Source: CAZHUM01 sp046484045 (GTDB lineage: Archaea; Thermoplasmatota; Thermoplasmata; Halarchaeoplasmatales; Halarchaeoplasmataceae). From it: DNA of 32,648 nt. The DNA lies in the NCBI GenBank assembly GCA_046484045.1, contig JAWOBZ010000028.1, positions 1-32,648 on the forward strand. Reading direction: 5' to 3'. The notes under the pieces are model-generated. The model ran no database searches. It saw nothing but the letters and a program-made list of their open reading frames with translations, and was not told where the DNA came from. The position numbers and the translations under genes are program-made. Positions 1 to 7,067 of this stretch are shown piece by piece (positions within the stretch are counted from its first letter, which is position 1; every line of letters begins with the position of its first letter).

Positions 1-141
1 GAGATTTATGATCTAGAGAAACCCGATAAAGACATGAGTATAACGTCATATCATCTTGTTCTCAAGATAGGGGACGATGATGAGCCGTGGAGGCTGCTGC
101 TGGTGATGAACGATGAAGGGCTTTTGACCATGGGGGGTTGA
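1..141 (+). CDS. C-terminal fragment of a hypothetical protein
   Basis: Frame 1 is open from the first base and stops with TGA at 139-141, leaving 46 residues that begin EIYDLEKPDK and end LLTMGG. The start lies outside the window. The fragment is acidic and contains a short strand-like stretch (YHLVLKIG, then WRLLLVMN), but I recognise no family. It converges on the minus-strand antitoxin gene, whose stop codon is only 8 bases away. The call rests on the open frame, the ordinary codon use and the tight convergent fit with the neighbour. Confidence 0.55.
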   Translation, partial: EIYDLEKPDKDMSITSYHLVLKIGDDDEPWRLLLVMNDEGLLTMGG

Positions 142-149
142 AAAAGAGA

Positions 150-749
150 TCATATTTTCAATATATTCAAAACATCTTTCACTTTTCCAGGATATCTTTC
201 AGAATAACGAAACAGTTTCTCTCTATCCAAATACTCTAGGTACATGTCGTCCAACAGGGACAACACCCCTTCTCTATCCATCTCATTGGATTTTACGTAT
301 CTGATGTACAGTAGGTCTAACAGGGCTTTTTCATCTTCTGCCGTGAGTATGGATCCCTCCTTTTCATAACCAAAGAAGAGAGAACGGTGGATCTGGTGAT
401 ATTCTAACTCTTTACCCTCGTAAGAGTATGAATACGGTTTTTTCGTGGTGATCAGCGTCAAAGAATAAACAGTCTGGCTCAGGATGTCATCTTTGGAAAG
501 AACGTACTCCATCGATAGGTAAGACGGGTATCGGATGATCATTGAAACTTCCTCAGGACTCGGAGGGTTAAAGGGGTTCTCATACCACCCTCTGACGGCC
601 CTCCTCACAACATTCGAATCCGTCAACCTACTCAACTGAACTGAAAGCGAATTGCGGTCTTCGTCGGTCAATTGAAGGAGATCAGAGAATGAAAACAAGC
701 TTTTTTGTTTGTGTTCCTTAAAAAAATCGAGCCATTCATCGATTTTCAT
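150..749 (-). CDS. AbiEi-like antitoxin / transcriptional regulator (type IV toxin-antitoxin)
   Basis: A protein of 199 residues. Residues about 15-60 look like a winged helix (FSFSDLLQLTDEDRNSL, then LSRLTDSNVVRRAVRGWY). They are followed by the signature of AbiEi/COG5340 antitoxins: an N-P spacing, then YPSYLSMEYVLSKDDIL and, later, a DEKALLDLLY-like helix. Family members repress their own promoter through the winged helix and counteract the AbiEii nucleotidyltransferase without a stable complex. The start at 749 overlaps the toxin stop by 4 bases (ATGA), so the two are translationally coupled. The antitoxin is the second gene here, whereas in studied abiE loci it is the first. Assignment is by motif only. 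Confidence 0.8.
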   Translation of the reverse strand: MKIDEWLDFFKEHKQKSLFSFSDLLQLTDEDRNSLSVQLSRLTDSNVVRRAVRGWYENPFNPPSPEEVSMIIRYPSYLSMEYVLSKDDILSQTVYSLTLITTKKPYSYSYEGKELEYHQIHRSLFFGYEKEGSILTAEDEKALLDLLYIRYVKSNEMDREGVLSLLDDMYLEYLDREKLFRYSERYPGKVKDVLNILKI

Positions 750-1576
750 TTATCCACCTCGAAAGATGGACTATTTTGGATGACCTCTTCGATGAGTTTT
801 CTAACGGCATCTAAGATGGCATCCAGGTCCTCGTCGTAATTTTGATATAATGATGGAGAGAGGAACCGTTTCAGCTCCCTTTCCAAGATTTTAGTCCCTT
901 CCTTTTCCAACCGTTTTCCAGCCTGCTCTAGATTTTTTGTGAATTCAGAACTCTTTTCACCATAATCTTCGATTTTTTTAATAACCATAGGCAGGTCCAA
1001 ATCCACGCTTCTCTGTTCCCACAAAAGGTAGATATCCCACAGGTCCCTTCCCTTGATATAATCCCTTCCGCTCAGTGCGGTTACTTTATCGGCTAGAATC
1101 TCTTTTGCAGTTTCTACTCTAACGGCTGGATTGATAGGTGAAAAGCTCAATATCTTTATCTCGTTTTCGTATGATGGAACATCGAACACTTCTACATTGA
1201 CTCTCACTCTTTGCTCGGGGCTATCCGAGATAGTATTGACCATCAACCTTTGAAAATCATCTTCTACCTTTTGAGCACGGATCTGAACGGTGTCTAGAAA
1301 TGGAAATGAGTTTACTATGAAATCTTCTGTTTTTTCAAGGTATTTCCTCAGTCTAAACATATTTTTCTTTTCTCTAAGAACGAAATCTAGATCCTCTGAG
1401 AATCTTGGATTATCGTAGAATAATCTCAGTGCAGTGCCCCCTTGAAATACCAGCGTTTGAAATAATCCCTCTTTACTGAAAGAGGTCAGGATGCCTTTTT
1501 GAACTTCCTCTCTAAGGATCAGTTTCGGTGAAACGCCTTGTCTTTCCGCTTTGAATTCGATATCATTCCATCGCAT
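746..1576 (-). CDS. AbiEii/AbiGii-family nucleotidyltransferase toxin
   Basis: A protein of 276 residues carrying the AbiEii hallmark GGTALRLFY (residues about 46-54) followed by RFSEDLDFVL, the nucleotidyltransferase GS-like loop and the acidic metal-binding pair. Further on are VETAKEILADKVTAL and GRDLWDIYLL, both typical of the family (COG2253, DUF1814). Known relatives use NTPs to modify tRNA or other targets and cause growth arrest. The start at 1576 lies just downstream of a TATA-like element near 1610-1617 and a 16-bp palindrome at 1592-1607. It is the promoter-proximal gene, ahead of its antitoxin. All catalytic motifs appear intact. Confidence 0.87.
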   Translation of the reverse strand: MRWNDIEFKAERQGVSPKLILREEVQKGILTSFSKEGLFQTLVFQGGTALRLFYDNPRFSEDLDFVLREKKNMFRLRKYLEKTEDFIVNSFPFLDTVQIRAQKVEDDFQRLMVNTISDSPEQRVRVNVEVFDVPSYENEIKILSFSPINPAVRVETAKEILADKVTALSGRDYIKGRDLWDIYLLWEQRSVDLDLPMVIKKIEDYGEKSSEFTKNLEQAGKRLEKEGTKILERELKRFLSPSLYQNYDEDLDAILDAVRKLIEEVIQNSPSFEVDK

Positions 1577-1591
1577 ATACGTTCAATTTAA

Positions 1592-1645
1592 TTAACAAAT
1601 TTGTTAAGTTATTTATATCTTTTGGTTTATTTGTTATGACAAATA
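1592..1645. promoter_or_regulatory. Twin palindromic operators in the toxin-antitoxin / aspS divergent region
   Basis: Bases 1592-1607 form a perfect 16-bp palindrome (TTAACAAATTTGTTAA). Bases 1628-1645 form a second inverted repeat with 7-bp arms (TATTTGT, 4-base spacer, ACAAATA). Both contain the same ATTTGT/ACAAAT half-site, in opposite arrangement. The first lies between the minus-strand TATA-like sequence (about 1610-1617) and the toxin start, where a bound repressor would block transcription. AbiEi antitoxins are known to bind inverted repeats in their own promoter, so this is the likely autoregulatory site. Confidence 0.65.
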
Positions 1646-1689
1646 TAGCTAGATGTAAAAACACATGTTTACAACACATCCTGAACGCT

Positions 1690-1697
1690 TTTATACC
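1690..1697 (+). promoter_or_regulatory. TATA box of aspS
   Basis: TTTATACC is centred about 26 bases before the ATG at 1720, the spacing of an archaeal TATA box, so the transcript would be leaderless or nearly so. AGGGG at 1711-1715 could still act as a weak ribosome binding site if initiation occurs slightly upstream. Confidence 0.6.
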
Positions 1698-1719
1698 TTT
1701 AATATCAATAAGGGGAATC

Positions 1720-3039
1720 ATGAAGCGAATACATTCCACGGATGTTATCGAACATAAAGATGGTGAGATGTGCAGGCTGGCCGGCTGGCTACAGGAAGTG
1801 AAGAACCTGGGAGGCGTGGCTTTTCTGAAAGTGAGGGACCGCAAGGGAGTGTTCCAGGTAGTATTAGTAAAGAAAGAGATAGGCGAGGAGGAGTACGGCG
1901 ATCTGGTCAGCATCCCCAGGGAGAGTGTGATAACCGTAGAGGGAAAGAAGCAGGAGACCGATCAGACGGACCTGGGTTTCGAGATCATCCCGACGTCCAT
2001 ATCCGTGGAGAGCACCGCTGAGAAACCTCTGCCGCTGGGAGTGATCGATAAAGTGGAGGCAGAGATGGGCACCCGATTCGACAACCGCTTCTTGGATCTT
2101 AGAAAGCAGGAAAAAAGAGAGATATTCGAGATAAGGAACATTCTGCTGGAGGGCATGAGAGATTTCTTCTTCAATGAAGGTTTCATCGAAGTTCACACGC
2201 CGAAGTTGGTAGCCGCCGGAGCCGAAGGAGGTGCCACGCTGTTCAACGTGGATTACTACGGTCAGGACGCCTACCTGGCACAGAGCCCACAGCTCTACAA
2301 GCAGATGCTCATGGGCGCCGGTTTCGAGCGCGTCTGCGAGATATCGCCCGCTTACCGTGCGGAGAAGTTCGACACCATCAGGCACACTTCGGAGTTCATC
2401 TCCGTGGATTTCGAGATGTCTTTCATAGATTCATCCGATGACATAATGGACATGACCAGTTATCTAGTCCAGCATACGTTGGAATTCCTCGAAGAGAAAG
2501 CATCGGACAGATTGGAAAAGCTGGGCGTCGAGATACAGATGCCCGAGCATCCCATCAAGAAGGTGCCGCATCACGAGTGTATAGAGATCTTGGAGGATTT
2601 AGGCAAGGAATGGGAAGACGAGAAGGAAGTGGACACCGAGGGAGAGAAGATGCTGGGAGAGTACGTCAAGGAAAATCACGATACGGACTTCTTCTTCATC
2701 ACCGAGTTCCCAACAGAACTCAAACAGAGCACTTTCTACGCAATGAGGAAGGACTACGACCCTACGCTGACCACTTACTTCGACCTGGAATACAAGGGTC
2801 AGGAACTGGTTTCCGGAGGTCAGAGGGAGCACAGGTACGACGTCCTTGTCTCTCAGATGGCTGAGATCGGTCTTAAACCGGAGGACTTCGAATCCTACAT
2901 CAAGAGCTTCAGGTACGGTATGCCCCCCCATGGTGGAATAGGATTAGGTCTCGATAGGATGGTCCAGCAGCTTCTCGGGCTGGAGAACATTCGGGAAGCC
3001 ATACTGTTCCCCAGGGACACCAGCCGGCTGGAACCGTGA
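1720..3039 (+). CDS. aspS: Aspartyl-tRNA synthetase (archaeal type)
   Basis: A class II synthetase of 439 residues that charges tRNA with aspartate. The N-terminal OB fold begins MKRIHSTD, with LAGWLQEVKNLGG at about 20-32. The catalytic core shows motif 2 (YRAEKFDTIRH) and motif 3 (GIGLGLDRM, then ILFPRD near the C terminus). Length matches archaeal and eukaryotic-type AspRS (about 430-440) and lacks the bacterial insertion. I chose ATG 1720 over an in-frame ATG at 1636 because the OB fold starts here and a TATA box lies 26 bases upstream. Q25 and D84 stand where tRNA-Asp-discriminating archaeal enzymes carry W and K, so a non-discriminating enzyme that also charges tRNA-Asn is possible. Confidence 0.95.
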   Translation: MKRIHSTDVIEHKDGEMCRLAGWLQEVKNLGGVAFLKVRDRKGVFQVVLVKKEIGEEEYGDLVSIPRESVITVEGKKQETDQTDLGFEIIPTSISVESTAEKPLPLGVIDKVEAEMGTRFDNRFLDLRKQEKREIFEIRNILLEGMRDFFFNEGFIEVHTPKLVAAGAEGGATLFNVDYYGQDAYLAQSPQLYKQMLMGAGFERVCEISPAYRAEKFDTIRHTSEFISVDFEMSFIDSSDDIMDMTSYLVQHTLEFLEEKASDRLEKLGVEIQMPEHPIKKVPHHECIEILEDLGKEWEDEKEVDTEGEKMLGEYVKENHDTDFFFITEFPTELKQSTFYAMRKDYDPTLTTYFDLEYKGQELVSGGQREHRYDVLVSQMAEIGLKPEDFESYIKSFRYGMPPHGGIGLGLDRMVQQLLGLENIREAILFPRDTSRLEP

Positions 3040-3076
3040 TTCTACTTTCTGCTCATCAGCAGAGCTCCAACAGCCC

Positions 3077-3093
3077 GTAAATCTTAGATTTAC
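3077..3093. repeat. Short perfect inverted repeat upstream of the hjc-like gene
   Basis: GTAAATC, a 3-base spacer and GATTTAC form a 7-bp inverted repeat between aspS and the resolvase gene. It lies just upstream of the TATA box of the next gene (TTTATATAG at 3112-3120). It could be an operator or part of the aspS 3' end; the sequence does not decide between them. Confidence 0.35.
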
Positions 3094-3143
3094 TCGCCCC
3101 TCTATATCACATTTATATAGTTCGAAGTAGATAAGCTCACAAG

Positions 3144-3662
3144 ATGGTCACTGGTAGTTATGAGAGAGAGCTCCGCGGTATATTGTCGGCGGACGAAGAG
3201 GTACTTGAGGACACCACGAAGACCTGCAGCGAAGAAGAGAAAGAGCAGTTATTTTCTATAAAGGACATTCCGTTCTTAGTGGTCAGAGCAGGAGGGAGCT
3301 TGGGAATAGACCTCATAGCACTGAGAGGTGAGATAGCGTTTCCCATCGAAGTAAAATCCTCCAAAAAGGACACCATCTACTTCAGCGACGAGGAGCGTCT
3401 AACCGAGCAGGCGGAATGGATGGCCGAGGTGTGTTTCAACAGCAAGGTGCTGCCTCTCTACGCCTTCAGGTTGAAAGGTGTCAGAGGTGACAAGTGGAGG
3501 ATATTCACCATGAACATAGACGGTATGAGTAAAAAACACAGGGTGATACAGAGAAAGATACCTTTCATCCAGGAAACGATGCACGGCAACTACAAGATGG
3601 ATTGGGAAGAAGGCATACCGCTCAACGAGTTCATCGCTTACGTCAAACATCTCATAGGCTAA
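3144..3662 (+). CDS. Hjc-like Holliday junction resolvase / archaeal endonuclease
   Basis: A protein of 172 residues with the archaeal Hjc pattern: GSYERELRGIL at the N terminus (catalytic Glu), then FLVVRAGGSLGIDLIAL with the metal-binding Asp, then PIEVKSSKK with the E-x-K pair of the PD-(D/E)XK nuclease fold. Hjc cuts four-way DNA junctions in recombination and fork repair. It is longer than typical Hjc (about 120-140), with a C-terminal extension of some 30-40 residues from about residue 135. ATG 3144 lies about 28 bases after a TATA box (TTTATATAG, 3112-3120), which supports the start. A related PD-(D/E)XK nuclease with another substrate is the main alternative. Confidence 0.82.
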   Translation: MVTGSYERELRGILSADEEVLEDTTKTCSEEEKEQLFSIKDIPFLVVRAGGSLGIDLIALRGEIAFPIEVKSSKKDTIYFSDEERLTEQAEWMAEVCFNSKVLPLYAFRLKGVRGDKWRIFTMNIDGMSKKHRVIQRKIPFIQETMHGNYKMDWEEGIPLNEFIAYVKHLIG

Positions 3663-3859
3663 CGTGTGATGTACTGCGTGCCCTGCCTGACTATTATGTC
3701 ACCCCTTTTCCCCGTGATAGCCTTCTCAGCTTCTTCGAATTCCACGACGATCTTTCCGCATTTGGGACATTCCCACCCCTGGACTTCTATATCCGTTATG
3801 CGTACGGTGGTTTTTCGCATCTTCGATTTACAGCGGGGACAATTTTTACTGTAGTCCAT
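3659..3859 (-). CDS. Small zinc-ribbon protein
   Basis: A protein of 66 residues with two CxxC knuckles, CPRCKSKM near the N terminus and CPKCGKI near residue 34. After them comes a helix (VVEFEEAEKAI). The pattern resembles YgiT/MqsA-type zinc-finger proteins and small archaeal zinc ribbons, but it has no following HTH domain, so I assign no function. ATG 3859 is preferred to an upstream in-frame TTG at 3868 because AATTATATTA (about 3881-3890, minus strand) sits at TATA distance for a leaderless start. It converges on the resolvase gene and overlaps its 3' end by 4 bases. It is divergent from the HisA-related gene. Confidence 0.7.
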   Translation of the reverse strand: MDYSKNCPRCKSKMRKTTVRITDIEVQGWECPKCGKIVVEFEEAEKAITGKRGDIIVRQGTQYITR

Positions 3860-3907
3860 ACCTTTCAATTGTTCAAGATGTAATATAATTCTTTCTCCGG
3901 GGGCATC

Positions 3908-3917
3908 TTTTATAAAT
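3908..3917 (+). promoter_or_regulatory. TATA box of the HisA-related gene
   Basis: CTTTTATAAA is centred about 26 bases upstream of ATG 3939. This predicts a leaderless transcript and favours ATG 3939 over the in-frame GTG at 3933. Confidence 0.6.
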
Positions 3918-3938
3918 TACTTTGATAATCCGGTGAAC

Positions 3939-4589
3939 ATGAAGGTCATACCGTCGGTGTCTTTCATGGAAGAAACCCCGGTCGTTGTCGAGGGCGAGGA
4001 CTACAGGAGGTACAGCAGCCAGAAGGAGAAGGCGGCGTTAGATCAAATTTTAACGGATCTTCAGGACTTCGATACCCTGTATTTACTCGACCTTAACGGC
4101 ATCGAAAGAAATCGTCCCCAGCTGGACCTTATCAGGACATTGAGCATGAGAAAAAAGCTGTGGGCGGATGGAGGCACCAGGGATATAGATACACTCACAG
4201 ATATGTACATAGCAGGGGCGGACAGAGTCGTGCTTTCAACTAAGACCGCACCGTCCATGGATTTTATCGAAGAATCGGCCGAGCTGAGCAACACGTTGAT
4301 ATTATCCATCGACATAGACGATGAAATCATCTCACCTTCAGAGGAGATCGGGGCCATGGATTTAAGAGAGATGGTAGGCGCTGCGGTTGAGATGGGCATA
4401 GATTCATTCATATTCGCCGACTACTCGGATAATGAATTCGATCTCAAGGATATGAAAAACATAGATGACGAACTGGAGTTATACCTCGTCACTGACCTTA
4501 CACGGCTAGATTCATTGAGTGGAAACGATATGATAGACGGCGCGATATTGGGCATAAAGGAGGCGGTACAATACCAAGAGAGGAACTGA
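3939..4589 (+). CDS. HisA-related TIM-barrel protein (COG1411-like)
   Basis: A protein of 216 residues beginning MKVIPSVSF and containing barrel-strand motifs of the HisA/HisF superfamily. These include LYLLDLNGI, KLWADGGTRD (the phosphate-binding strand of HisA-like barrels) and GADRVVLSTK. It is shorter than true HisA (about 240). No other histidine gene is present in the window, so this is more likely the archaeal HisA-related family of unknown role than the histidine enzyme. The next gene starts inside its last codons, so the two are probably co-transcribed and translationally coupled. Confidence 0.75.
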   Translation: MKVIPSVSFMEETPVVVEGEDYRRYSSQKEKAALDQILTDLQDFDTLYLLDLNGIERNRPQLDLIRTLSMRKKLWADGGTRDIDTLTDMYIAGADRVVLSTKTAPSMDFIEESAELSNTLILSIDIDDEIISPSEEIGAMDLREMVGAAVEMGIDSFIFADYSDNEFDLKDMKNIDDELELYLVTDLTRLDSLSGNDMIDGAILGIKEAVQYQERN

Positions 4590-5050
4590 TAGATACGGTA
4601 GCGTTCATCTTCCAACGGGAGGGAAGTAAAAGGATTAAGGAGGACGACCTGGTATACGGGCTATCCGCCGACCTAGATTGGTTCTCTTCTAAAGAAGCTA
4701 GGAAGTTGGTGGATATAGCGCAGGATGAGGGTATAATAAAGGAGAAAGACGGTGAAATAGAGGTACTTTTCGATTACAAGGACGTGAACATCCCTCTTGG
4801 ATTTCGCCCATCCAAGGAGATATTCGAAACGAAAAAGGAAAAACCGCTGTTCCAACAGATGCTGGACGAGGCGGCATCTTCCAACAACATAGGTAAGGCC
4901 GAATTGATGTCATCGGTGAACGAAAAGCAGGATGAATTAAACGTGGGTATAGAAACGGCTTTGATCGCTTTGATCGAGGAGAGGGGCATGAGGCTCCCGA
5001 ATAGAGACAGGTACATCCAAGGTATACATGAAAAAATACTCTCCGACTGA
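4571..5050 (+). CDS. DUF2240-family protein with probable AUA start
   Basis: A protein of about 159 residues. Its N-terminal part (LIDTVAFIFQREG, then DLDWFSSKEARKLVD) and IPLGFRPS match my recollection of the archaeal DUF2240 family, a small winged-helix-like protein of unknown function. No ATG, GTG or TTG occurs in frame at the expected N terminus; the first is TTG 4706, which would remove about 45 conserved residues. A strong Shine-Dalgarno sequence (AAAGGAGG, 4556-4563) lies 7 bases before ATA 4571, which I take as the start. The gene overlaps the HisA-related gene by 19 bases in another frame. A sequence error turning ATG into ATA is the alternative. Confidence 0.7.
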   Translation: MPREELIDTVAFIFQREGSKRIKEDDLVYGLSADLDWFSSKEARKLVDIAQDEGIIKEKDGEIEVLFDYKDVNIPLGFRPSKEIFETKKEKPLFQQMLDEAASSNNIGKAELMSSVNEKQDELNVGIETALIALIEERGMRLPNRDRYIQGIHEKILSD

Positions 5051-5068
5051 AAATCGCTTCTGCAAAAC

Positions 5069-5078
5069 ATTTATAAAT
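5069..5078 (+). promoter_or_regulatory. TATA box of rpsO
   Basis: ATTTATAAAT lies about 70 bases before the S15 start, predicting transcription from about 5100 and a leader of roughly 45 nt. CGGAG at 5131-5135 then serves as ribosome binding site. Confidence 0.55.
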
Positions 5079-5143
5079 AGTCACTTTTAAGTATGAGTAC
5101 TAATATCGATGAAATCCTTCAATCATAAATCGGAGTTAATAAC

Positions 5144-5599
5144 ATGGCAAGGATGCATGCAAGGAAACGAGGAAAATCGGGGTCAGACAGGCCCGTTGTA
5201 AAGGAGAACCCAGAATGGGTCGAGGCCGACACCAATAAAGTGACCGAACTAGTGGTAAAACTAGCCAAACAGGGTAAGTCATCCAGCGAGATAGGCATAG
5301 TACTCAGGGACCAGTACGCCATACCGGATCAGAAACTGATAACCGGTAAGTCCGTAACGGAGATAATGAAAGAAGAAGGCGTGTATCCCGATTTACCCGA
5401 GGACTTGTTGGATCTGATGGAAAAAGCCGTTAACCTCCACGAGCACGTCGAGAGGCATCGTAAGGACGTCAGCAACAAAAGGGGTCTTCAACTCATCGAA
5501 TCCAAGATAAGGAGACTGGTGAAATATTACATCAGAGAAGGCGTACTGCCGGAAGGATGGAAATATTCTCGAGAAAGGGCAGAGATGCTCACCCAATAG
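5144..5599 (+). CDS. rpsO: 30S ribosomal protein S15 (uS15)
   Basis: A protein of 151 residues, the usual length for archaeal and eukaryotic S15 with its N-terminal extension. It begins MARMHARKRGKSGSDRP and contains LAKQGKSSSEIGIVLRDQYAIP, typical of archaeal uS15. The C-terminal half has the three-helix core (NLHEHVERHRKDVSNKRGL, then IRRLVKYYIREG) that binds the central domain of 16S rRNA. It is followed after 20 bases by the DHH nuclease gene, an order conserved in many archaea. Confidence 0.97.
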   Translation: MARMHARKRGKSGSDRPVVKENPEWVEADTNKVTELVVKLAKQGKSSSEIGIVLRDQYAIPDQKLITGKSVTEIMKEEGVYPDLPEDLLDLMEKAVNLHEHVERHRKDVSNKRGLQLIESKIRRLVKYYIREGVLPEGWKYSRERAEMLTQ

Positions 5600-5619
5600 A
5601 TACCATGTGAGGGGGGCCT

Positions 5620-6951
5620 TTGTTAGAAATACCAGAAGGTCTGGAAAAAAAATACGAGACCGCAGTTTTATTGCTGAAAAAACACGATAAATTCAGGATA
5701 ATCACTCATTACGATGCAGATGGGATCTCCGCTGCAGCCGTCCTTTCAAGGGCACTGATGAAGGAGCAGAAAGGTTTTCACACTACATTCGTTCACAAAA
5801 TACCGGATGAGATAGAAGATAACCTACCGATAATATTCGCCGACGTAGGTAACAGCCAACTCGAAGGGATCGTGGACCTAGACGCCGATGTTATCGTACT
5901 CGACCATCATAAAGTACCGGACCCTAAGGATTACGACGCTGAAGGAAAAGTTTTCATCAACCCACACGACTATGGGATAGATGGTGCTCAGGAAGTGAGC
6001 GGTGGAACACTAGCCTTCATTTTAGCGGTTTATTTCGACGAAAAAAATTGGAAGAAGGCGATTTACGGTTTGGCTGGAGCCGCGGCGGATAAACAGAACA
6101 TAGGCGGTTTTAAAGGCTTGAACGAAAAGATACTGTTAGAAGCCGTAGATAGAAACGTTCTCGACATTAAGAACGGGCTTCTTATCGATGGTGAAGGTAT
6201 CAAAGATGCCCTACTGAAAGCCTGTGACCCCTACTTTCCAGGTATATCGGGTAGAGTGCGTGCGATCGAAAATATCCTCGATAAGATCGGTATAGATCCC
6301 GAAACGCCGGTTGATGAAATACCCATGGACAAAGAGAGGAAGTTGAACAGTCTGTTGATGCTCTCCCTGTTCAAAAAGAACATACCTTCCCATGTCGTAG
6401 AAAGCGTGAGAGGTGAAAGGTACTTCGCAGGTAGAGAGAATTTGGATATCGATTTTCTTTACAAACTGTTGAACGCATGCTCCAGGGTGGACAAACCGGG
6501 GATTGGCTTATCACTCTGCCTAGGAGACGATAAGATATTCCAAGAGGCTGTAGATATAAGGGATGAATACAGGTCAAAGATGGTAGAGAGACTTATAGAG
6601 TTGGAGGACGGAGGCATAGAACAGCTGGAGAACATACAATATTTTTACGAGGAGAGAAAAACCAGGAAGGGAGAACTTGCTGGATTGGGGATGCTCTACT
6701 TTTTTGAACAGGATAAACCGACTCTCGGTTTGACCGAGAACGGTGATGATGTGGACATATCTTGTAGAGGAACCAAAAACCTCGTAGATTCAGGTCTCGA
6801 CCTGGGAAAGCTGTCGAGAAAACTTGCTTCATCTTTCGGAGGCAGCGGAGGTGGTCACGATATCGCTGCGGGTGCCACCGTTCCAAAAGATAAAATAGAT
6901 GAATTTCTAGAGGAGATGAGCGTGGAAGTGGGTAAGAGCTTGAAGGCGTGA
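5620..6951 (+). CDS. GAN/RecJ-like DHH-family single-strand nuclease
   Basis: A protein of 443 residues with DHH phosphoesterase motifs: HYDADGISAAA at about 30-40 (motif I), FADVGN (II) and VLDHHKVPDP (III), with a further Asp in AAADKQN. The C terminus has the DHHA1 nucleic-acid-binding signature GGSGGGHDIAAGA. This is the archaeal RecJ/Cdc45-related family, which associates with GINS in the replisome (GAN in Thermococcus). The start codon is TTG 5620, preceded by a G-rich site (GAGGGGGG, 5609-5616). Position directly after rpsO agrees with this family. The DHH motifs are intact, so it is predicted to be an active nuclease rather than a Cdc45-like inactive one. Confidence 0.9.
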   Translation: MLEIPEGLEKKYETAVLLLKKHDKFRIITHYDADGISAAAVLSRALMKEQKGFHTTFVHKIPDEIEDNLPIIFADVGNSQLEGIVDLDADVIVLDHHKVPDPKDYDAEGKVFINPHDYGIDGAQEVSGGTLAFILAVYFDEKNWKKAIYGLAGAAADKQNIGGFKGLNEKILLEAVDRNVLDIKNGLLIDGEGIKDALLKACDPYFPGISGRVRAIENILDKIGIDPETPVDEIPMDKERKLNSLLMLSLFKKNIPSHVVESVRGERYFAGRENLDIDFLYKLLNACSRVDKPGIGLSLCLGDDKIFQEAVDIRDEYRSKMVERLIELEDGGIEQLENIQYFYEERKTRKGELAGLGMLYFFEQDKPTLGLTENGDDVDISCRGTKNLVDSGLDLGKLSRKLASSFGGSGGGHDIAAGATVPKDKIDEFLEEMSVEVGKSLKA

Positions 6952-7067
6952 CAAAAACACGAATCACTGGAGAACTGAGTTTTCAAATCAAACCGAAGAT
7001 TTTATATCTAAATTATCCTTTACAAATCATATCTCAAATATTACTAAACATTTAAGAGGTCATAAAA

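Noticed and set aside
1636..1719. N-terminal extension of AspRS from the in-frame ATG at 1636
   Set aside because: These 28 residues are unlike AspRS, overlap the palindromic operator and lie upstream of the aspS TATA box.
3939..5050. HisA-related and DUF2240 genes as one protein joined by programmed frameshift
   Set aside because: The upstream frame runs to a natural stop, the two families are separate, and a strong Shine-Dalgarno sequence at 4556-4563 explains independent initiation.
5093..5128. Short upstream ORF of 11 codons in the rpsO leader
   Set aside because: The TATA box at 5069-5078 predicts transcription starting near 5100, after its ATG, so it is probably not in the message.
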